From the NCBI GenBank assembly GCA_034440115.1, contig JAWXBM010000142.1, positions 1 to 10,989 of the forward strand: DNA of 10,989 nucleotides. The letters run 5' to 3'. Positions 6,967 through 10,989 of this stretch are shown here, in pieces. The translations under genes were made by a program, and so were the position numbers. The notes under the pieces are model-generated. The model worked only from the letters and a program-made list of their open reading frames with translations. It ran no database searches and was not told the DNA's origin. The first letter of the stretch is position 1, and each line of letters opens with the position of its first letter. Source of the DNA: JAWXBM01 sp034440115 (GTDB lineage Bacteria; Pseudomonadota; Gammaproteobacteria; Xanthomonadales; SZUA-36).

Positions 6967-7346
6967 AACACATTAATCCCCAGACCTGGCCGCGCCCATC
7001 GGGTTATTCAAATGGCATTGAGGCCGAAGGGAAAATGATCTTTGTTGCCGGCATGGTTGGCTGGGACACCAAAGGTGTTTTTTCACAAGGTTTTACGGCT
7101 CAGTTGGAGCGAGTGCTGGAGAATACGGTTGCCGTTTTACAGGCAGGCGGTGCCGGGCCGGAGCATATTGTGCGCATGACCTGGTTCGTTAAAGATCTGG
7201 ACGCTTACCGTCAGAACTTACCCGCTGTTGGTGAAATTTACCGCCGGGTGATCGGCAAGAATTTTCCAGTGATGGCCGTGGTCGGCGTGAATGACCTGGT
7301 CGAGCGCGATGCTTTACTGGAAATTGAAACCACTGCAGTGCTTTAG
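6963..7346 (+). CDS. RidA/YjgF-family protein (possible CoA-enamine hydrolase)
   Basis: This 127-residue Rid-family protein belongs to a family of small trimers that often hydrolyse imines or enamines. The fold is suggested by FVAGMVGWDT, the NTVAVLQAGGAG helix and the C-terminal LLEIETTAVL with Glu120. The usual Arg that binds the substrate carboxylate in RidA (Arg105 in E. coli) is replaced by Met104 in the FPVMAVVGV segment. I chose GTG 6963 because AAGGA lies 9 bases upstream and it gives a GTGA overlap with the preceding stop; a TTG at 6954 has no spacing from that site. It is the last gene of the first operon. Loss of the Arg would suit a CoA-thioester substrate with no free carboxylate, which is inference. 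Confidence 0.85.
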   Translation: MKHINPQTWPRPSGYSNGIEAEGKMIFVAGMVGWDTKGVFSQGFTAQLERVLENTVAVLQAGGAGPEHIVRMTWFVKDLDAYRQNLPAVGEIYRRVIGKNFPVMAVVGVNDLVERDALLEIETTAVL

Positions 7347-7363
7347 AATTTCTTGCCTTCAGC

Positions 7364-7864
7364 TTAGGGAATCTCTGATTCATCCGAGCTGTTTAATTGG
7401 TCTTCATTGCTGACCGCCGAGTTTCTGGCTTTCAACAACAGGGTTTGTAGTTGTTGCATGTCCTTCAGGTTCAGGTCCGTGAACAAATGATCTACCCAGG
7501 CTTCGTGCACCTCAGCCATGCGGCGAAATTCCTTCGAGCCTTTTTCGGTGAGTTGGATGAATTGTATGCGCCGGTCATGTTCCGGACGCTCTCTTTGCAC
7601 CAGCTCCATAGTGACCAGGCGATCAATCACGCCGGTGATATTGCCATTGGAAACCATCAGTTCATGCGACAGTTCAGACATGGTCAAGGGTGCGCTGGCG
7701 TGCTCCAGCTCTGACAGCACATCAAATTGAGGCAGGGTTACGTCAAATTGCTGACGAAACACCGAACGCAGACGCTGCTCGATCATGGATTCACAGGACA
7801 GCAAGCGTAACCAGGTGCGCAGGGATTCCTTTTGGCGATTTTCATTCTTGTCGGTATTAGCCAT
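7364..7864 (-). CDS. MarR-family transcriptional regulator
   Basis: This 166-residue MarR protein would bind DNA as a dimer. An N-terminal helix is followed by a winged helix at about 43-110: TLPQFDVLSEL, the recognition-helix region SNGNITGVIDRLV (72-84) and a wing with D97-R98-R99 before IQFIQLTEKG. The C-terminal helices complete the dimer domain, followed by a short acidic tail. The start has AAAGGA 11 bases upstream on its strand. It is convergent with the RidA-like gene (17 bases apart) and divergent from the thioesterase gene, the usual layout for a local autoregulator. Several MarR proteins of aromatic-degradation clusters respond to aryl-CoA esters, and an aryl-CoA ligand is a reasonable guess here. 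Confidence 0.93.
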   Translation of the reverse strand: MANTDKNENRQKESLRTWLRLLSCESMIEQRLRSVFRQQFDVTLPQFDVLSELEHASAPLTMSELSHELMVSNGNITGVIDRLVTMELVQRERPEHDRRIQFIQLTEKGSKEFRRMAEVHEAWVDHLFTDLNLKDMQQLQTLLLKARNSAVSNEDQLNSSDESEIP

Positions 7865-7942
7865 GTCGAGGTGTTTCCTTTCTCAGGCGCGTCACATTCG
7901 CCCACAAGGGTACCACCCGCCATTAAATACACGCAATATGAA

Positions 7943-7972
7943 ATAATACAGTAAAGATATTTTGTATATAAA
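7943..7972 (-). promoter_or_regulatory. Candidate marR promoter (minus strand)
   Basis: On the minus strand TTTATA (7972-7967; 4 of 6 to -35 consensus) and TATTAT (7948-7943; 5 of 6 to -10 consensus) are separated by 18 bases and lie about 80 bases upstream of the MarR start. The -35 lies within the palindrome at 7958-7975, so autorepression is plausible. The region is very AT-rich, so other placements are possible. Confidence 0.35.
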
Positions 7973-7975
7973 ATA
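7958..7975. promoter_or_regulatory. Candidate MarR operator in the divergent promoter region
   Basis: TATTTTGTATATAAAATA is an 18-bp palindrome with 8 of 9 matching pairs, in the gap between marR and the thioesterase gene. It overlaps the -35 elements of both divergent promoters. A near copy lies upstream of the first operon (288-305). A weaker relative at 7980-7997 (TTTTATACT...AAAT) is centred 22 bases away, about two helical turns, and covers the forward -10. Confidence 0.55.
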
Positions 7976-7990
7976 ATTTCGTTTTATACT
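7962..7990 (+). promoter_or_regulatory. Candidate promoter of the second operon
   Basis: TTGTAT (7962-7967; 3 of 6) and TATACT (7985-7990; 5 of 6) are 17 bases apart, 58 bases upstream of the thioesterase start. The -10 sits in the same TTTTATACT context as the -10 candidate of the first operon, which supports common regulation. Confidence 0.45.
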
Positions 7991-8048
7991 GCAAATTCAT
8001 GGATTACTCCTATGAAAATTGCCCATTAATTGAAGTTGGAGCAGACGC

Positions 8049-8831
8049 TTGAATTTGCAGCCAGTCAGCGAAAGCAAAGCTGATAACGATGATCTCGGAA
8101 CGTGGCGAAACAGCCATATCATCCGCTTTTCGCAGATTGATGGCGCAGGCATAGTCTACTATCCGCGTTACTTTGAAATGCTGGCCGATTCCTTTCCCGA
8201 ACCGTTTGCTGTTTCGTCTCCTGCGAGATTTGAAACCAGCTTTTACCAACCTGTGCGGCTGGGCGAGCGGTTGCAGCTTTTCGCTGCGACGGGCCCCGTG
8301 CCAAATGCATTCACCGTAGCAGGCAAGTCCGGTGGCCAGCTCTGTTTTGAGCTGCTCAAGACCGGGCTGGATTCCGCTACCTCCTCTGCATGGGCCGTCA
8401 ACGCCAATACATTTGTTCGCCAGGCCGAAATCCGTGCTTGGATGACCGGCGCGGAAGGACGTATGCACTTGGGACGTTGTTATGAATTGACCGCAGTCTT
8501 AATGGAAGAGTGGTTTTCAGTTTCGTTGCAATGCCCATTCGCCACTTTGCAATCCTCAGATGGCGCGCTGGTGCCCACGGTGAAACTGCAAACCGAAGTA
8601 CAGGAACTGCCTTTGAAAGGTGACACCGTGCAACTCAACCTGGTGGTGCTGCATATAGGTCGCAGCTCACTGGGCCTGGGTATGTCCATTTCCCGCGGTG
8701 GAGAATTATTGTTACAGACCCGACAAACAATTGTGTTTGTCGCCTTTCAGAACGATCAGTTGAGCCCGGTGCAAATTCCCTCGCATCTGCTGGCGACACT
8801 GGACCGCCAACTGGTTGTGGCAGCGGCGTGA
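8049..8831 (+). CDS. Double-hotdog acyl-CoA thioesterase (4-hydroxybenzoyl-CoA thioesterase-like)
   Basis: This 260-residue protein has two hotdog-like halves. The first has the 4HBT-type active-site segment RFSQIDGAGIVYYPRYF with Asp31 where the Pseudomonas enzyme has its catalytic Asp. The second half (about 145-240), including TVKLQTEVQELPLKGDTV and a LLLQTRQTIVFVA strand, looks like another hotdog but lacks the Asp/Tyr-Pro signature. The start is TTG 8049: GGAG at 8038-8041 gives a 7-base spacing, and the next in-frame Met lies beyond the active-site motif. It probably hydrolyses an aryl- or ring-derived CoA ester, freeing CoA from dead-end products. First gene of the second operon; the OYE gene follows after 37 bases. 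Confidence 0.8.
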   Translation: MNLQPVSESKADNDDLGTWRNSHIIRFSQIDGAGIVYYPRYFEMLADSFPEPFAVSSPARFETSFYQPVRLGERLQLFAATGPVPNAFTVAGKSGGQLCFELLKTGLDSATSSAWAVNANTFVRQAEIRAWMTGAEGRMHLGRCYELTAVLMEEWFSVSLQCPFATLQSSDGALVPTVKLQTEVQELPLKGDTVQLNLVVLHIGRSSLGLGMSISRGGELLLQTRQTIVFVAFQNDQLSPVQIPSHLLATLDRQLVVAAA

Positions 8832-8868
8832 TGCGGGTGAATCATCAAAACAGAGAGGTAGTAGCCTG

Positions 8869-10341
8869 ATGTGGCGGCCAGCAGCAAGAATCAAGTATCA
8901 ACCGCAACCCGGTGAATGGCCGGATCGTGATACGGCAAAGTCCTCATTATTGTTCAGCCCTTTGAATGTTGGCCCGGCAACTCTGGAGCAACGTACCTGG
9001 GTTCCCGCCATGGTGCCCTGGCGGGCTACTGAGGATGGTCATGTCACCCCGGAGCTGTTGGCCTGGTACCGACGCTTTGCGCAAGGCCGGCCCGGTGCGC
9101 TGGTGATTGAGGCCACCGGTATTCGTGATGTTCCCAGTGGTCCCTTGCTGCGTATTGGTCACGATCGTTATCTTCCAGGTTTGCAAGAACTGGTGAAAAC
9201 CGTACGCGACGCCAGCGAAGGCCATACCCGCCTGTTTATCCAGTTAATCGATTTCCTGCGCATCAACCGACGGCCCCCGGCTGAGAAGTATTTCACAAAT
9301 TATTTACAGCTCACCCAGCATCATCGTCAGTCCATTGGTCAGCACCGGTCTGATGAAGAAGTGCGTTCAGCGCTGCTGCAAATGGATGATGAATCGCTAC
9401 GTCGGGTGCTGAGCAAGCGTGAATATGAAACGCTGACGGAGGGTTATCGTGAGCGCGTAGATGATATGCATTTGCCGCATATTCGCGAGCTACCGCAGGT
9501 TTTGCCAGGCTTGTTTTCGGCTGCAGCGCAACGAGCTGAAAAAGCAGGATTTGATGGTGTCGAGCTGCATTATGCGCATGCTTACACCATGGCTTCGTTT
9601 CTCTCTGCACACAACCGCAGGGATGACGGTTACGGAGGCAGCCTGGAGGCACGCTGTCGGCTACCTCTGGAGGTATTTTCAGCGGTCAGGACGGCTGTGA
9701 GCGCTGGCTTTGTTGTGGGCTGCCGCTACCTTACGGAGGACTGTGTGGAAGGCGGCATGACGGTGGATGATGCCTGCTATGTTGGCGTGGAACTGGCCAA
9801 AGTGGGTATGGATTTCCTGTCACTGTCGCGAGGTGGAAAGTTTGAGGACGCCAAGCAACCCAAAGTGGGTGCCGCGGCCTATCCCTACACCGGCCGCAGC
9901 GGCTATGAATGCATGCCGCAGTATATTTCTGATGAGCAAGGCCCATTTGGTCGCAATCTGAATGCCACAGCGCGAATTCGCCAGGCGGTGCGGGCAATAA
10001 ATCTGCAAACCCCTGTTGTTGCCGCCGGCGGCATTCACGGTTTTCAGCAGGCCGAGCACGTATTGTTATCCGGTGAAGCCGACATCATTGCGGCAGCCCG
10101 CCAGTCGCTGGCTGATCCGGACTGGTTTATGAAAATGAAACTGGGCCTGGGAGAACAGGTGCGGCTATGCCTTTACACCAATTATTGCGAAGCGCTGGAT
10201 ACCCGCCACAAGCAGGTGACCTGCGAGCTTTGGGATCGCGAGAATCTTGATGAGCCCAACATACTCAAATCCAATGATGGCAAACGTCGACTGGAAGCGC
10301 CAGCCTGGACCATCCCCATCTCTATTAGCGATGTGGATTGA
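8869..10341 (+). CDS. Old-yellow-enzyme family NADH:flavin oxidoreductase
   Basis: This 490-residue OYE-type flavoprotein would reduce an activated double bond using FMN. The TIM-barrel signature is clear: FSPLNVGPATLEQRTWVPAM at the N-terminus, H234-YAH-AY with H237, then NRRDDGYGGSLEAR around 255, and a late AAGGIHG / AARQSLADPDW phosphate-binding region. Cysteines C434, C440 and C452 resemble the [4Fe-4S] motif of 2,4-dienoyl-CoA reductases, but the second Cys is Thr and the spacing is shortened, so a cluster is doubtful. No C-terminal FAD/NADPH domain follows. I chose ATG 8869 (MWRPAARIKY) because AGAGAGGT precedes it; an in-frame ATG at 8815 overlaps the thioesterase and has no clear ribosome site. 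It may supply the reductase half of a 2-aminobenzoyl-CoA monooxygenase/reductase. Confidence 0.88.
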   Translation: MWRPAARIKYQPQPGEWPDRDTAKSSLLFSPLNVGPATLEQRTWVPAMVPWRATEDGHVTPELLAWYRRFAQGRPGALVIEATGIRDVPSGPLLRIGHDRYLPGLQELVKTVRDASEGHTRLFIQLIDFLRINRRPPAEKYFTNYLQLTQHHRQSIGQHRSDEEVRSALLQMDDESLRRVLSKREYETLTEGYRERVDDMHLPHIRELPQVLPGLFSAAAQRAEKAGFDGVELHYAHAYTMASFLSAHNRRDDGYGGSLEARCRLPLEVFSAVRTAVSAGFVVGCRYLTEDCVEGGMTVDDACYVGVELAKVGMDFLSLSRGGKFEDAKQPKVGAAAYPYTGRSGYECMPQYISDEQGPFGRNLNATARIRQAVRAINLQTPVVAAGGIHGFQQAEHVLLSGEADIIAAARQSLADPDWFMKMKLGLGEQVRLCLYTNYCEALDTRHKQVTCELWDRENLDEPNILKSNDGKRRLEAPAWTIPISISDVD

Positions 10342-10379
10342 TATCTGGTCTCGCGCACCTACAGACGAAAAATACCAAC

Positions 10380-10385
10380 AAGGAG
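10380..10385 (+). promoter_or_regulatory. Shine-Dalgarno site fixing the monooxygenase TTG start
   Basis: AAGGAG, six bases before TTG 10392, is the strongest ribosome site in the window. It supports the TTG start, since no in-frame ATG precedes the FAD-binding motif. Confidence 0.75.
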
Positions 10386-10391
10386 TTTAAA

Positions 10392-10989
10392 TTGAAAATT
10401 TTATGTCTCGGTGGCGGGCCATCCTCGTTGTACTTTTCCATCCTGATAAAAAAGGCCAACCCGGATTTTGACGTTACCGTGATTGAACGCGGCGACCGTG
10501 ATTCCACCTGGGGTTTCGGCGTGGTGTTTTCCGACAACACTCTGCGTGGCTTTATGGAAGCTGATGCGCGCACTTATCAGCGCATTGTCGAGCAGTTCGC
10601 CTACTGGGGCGGCATTAACACCACTATTCACGGCAAAAGCATCAACTCACAGGGTCATGGTTTCTGCGGCATGTCCCGCCTCAAGCTGCTGAACATTTTT
10701 CACGATCGCTGCGATGAGTTGGGTGTGGATCTGCAATTTGGTGTTGATATCACCAGCGTTGAGCAACTGCACACCGATGAGTACGACCTGGTGGTTGCCG
10801 GTGATGGCGTTACCTCTATCCTGCGCGAGGCATACAAAGATGAATTCCAGACCAGTGTGGACTGGCGCTCGAACCGTTTTTGCTGGCTGGCCACCACCAA
10901 GCCGCTGGATGACTTCAGTTTTATATTCCGCCAAAACGAACATGGCTGGTGGTGGGTGCATGCCTATCGCTATGAAGAAGGCACCACCA
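10392..10989 (+). CDS. FAD-dependent aryl-CoA monooxygenase (salicylyl-CoA 5-hydroxylase / 2-aminobenzoyl-CoA monooxygenase family), 3' truncated
   Basis: The 199 residues visible match the flavin monooxygenase domain of salicylyl-CoA 5-hydroxylase and 2-aminobenzoyl-CoA monooxygenase/reductase, relatives of VioD. An ADP-binding motif LGGGPSSLYF lies at 6-15 with Glu32 at the end of the second strand. GFGVVFSD (41-48), GHGFCGMSR and the DLVVAGDG motif follow, then the HGWWWVHAYRY segment. The third glycine of GxGxxG is Ser12. Known family members are often fused to a C-terminal OYE domain; the window ends before this can be seen. A separate OYE gene ends 50 bases upstream. The reaction is probably FAD- and NAD(P)H-dependent hydroxylation of an ortho-amino- or ortho-hydroxybenzoyl-CoA; which one cannot be told from this fragment. 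Confidence 0.85.
   Translation, partial: MKILCLGGGPSSLYFSILIKKANPDFDVTVIERGDRDSTWGFGVVFSDNTLRGFMEADARTYQRIVEQFAYWGGINTTIHGKSINSQGHGFCGMSRLKLLNIFHDRCDELGVDLQFGVDITSVEQLHTDEYDLVVAGDGVTSILREAYKDEFQTSVDWRSNRFCWLATTKPLDDFSFIFRQNEHGWWWVHAYRYEEGTT

Noticed and set aside
7369..7381. GAATC-TCT-GATTC palindrome at the convergent RidA/MarR junction as a terminator
   Set aside because: The stem is only 5 bp with a 3-nt loop, there is no T-run on either side, and it lies inside the marR coding end.
8815..8868. ATG 8815 as the start of the OYE gene
   Set aside because: It overlaps the thioesterase gene, lacks a clear ribosome site, and the added residues look like out-of-frame sequence; ATG 8869 has AGAGAGGT upstream.
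10342..10391. Terminator or promoter between the OYE and monooxygenase genes
   Set aside because: No hairpin with a T-run and no convincing -35/-10 pair; the 50-base gap contains only the ribosome site, consistent with one transcript.

Overview
The window is a catabolic gene cluster from a bacterium, most likely a proteobacterium. Protein-level resemblance and the short repeats near the left edge point to Gammaproteobacteria, but I cannot fix the genus. The predicted products are a two-subunit indolepyruvate:ferredoxin-oxidoreductase-like enzyme, a short-chain dehydrogenase, an enoyl-CoA hydratase/isomerase, an acyl-CoA dehydrogenase, a RidA-like protein, a MarR regulator, a hotdog thioesterase, an old-yellow-enzyme (OYE) reductase and the start of an FAD monooxygenase. 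The monooxygenase belongs to the salicylyl-CoA 5-hydroxylase / 2-aminobenzoyl-CoA monooxygenase family. Together they fit an aerobic, CoA-thioester route for an ortho-substituted benzoate. The anthranilate-type route (2-aminobenzoyl-CoA, hydroxylated and reduced to a non-aromatic enamine, then beta-oxidation-like steps) is the best match. The substrate is inferred, and no CoA ligase lies inside the window.

Layout. Bases 1-398 hold the last codons of what looks like an IS30-family transposase, a cluster of GGGGTCAGAGTAAA-type repeats including a long hairpin, and a promoter with an AT-rich palindrome. A tight forward operon follows (399-7346): IorA-like, IorB-like, SDR, enoyl-CoA hydratase, a 12-bp tandem repeat with a mini-ORF, acyl-CoA dehydrogenase and RidA. 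Genes overlap or lie within tens of bases of each other. A MarR gene on the minus strand (7364-7864) meets this operon end to end. It is divergent from a second forward operon (8049 to beyond the right edge): double-hotdog thioesterase, OYE reductase and monooxygenase, the last cut by the window end.

How the genes may work together. The monooxygenase and an OYE domain would dearomatise the aryl-CoA. RidA could hydrolyse the resulting enamine, and the acyl-CoA dehydrogenase, hydratase-fold protein and SDR could process the ring as beta-oxidation-like enzymes. The thioesterase could rescue stalled CoA. The role of the 2-oxoacid:ferredoxin oxidoreductase is the least explained part. An 18-bp palindrome upstream of the first operon matches one in the marR/thioesterase divergent promoter at 14 of 18 positions, which suggests that the MarR protein controls both operons.

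Points worth a closer look are the shared operator, the 12-bp repeat/mini-ORF, a Cys-to-Asp change in the IorA ferredoxin motif, an enoyl-CoA hydratase-fold protein lacking both canonical catalytic glutamates, and a RidA homologue lacking the carboxylate-binding arginine.
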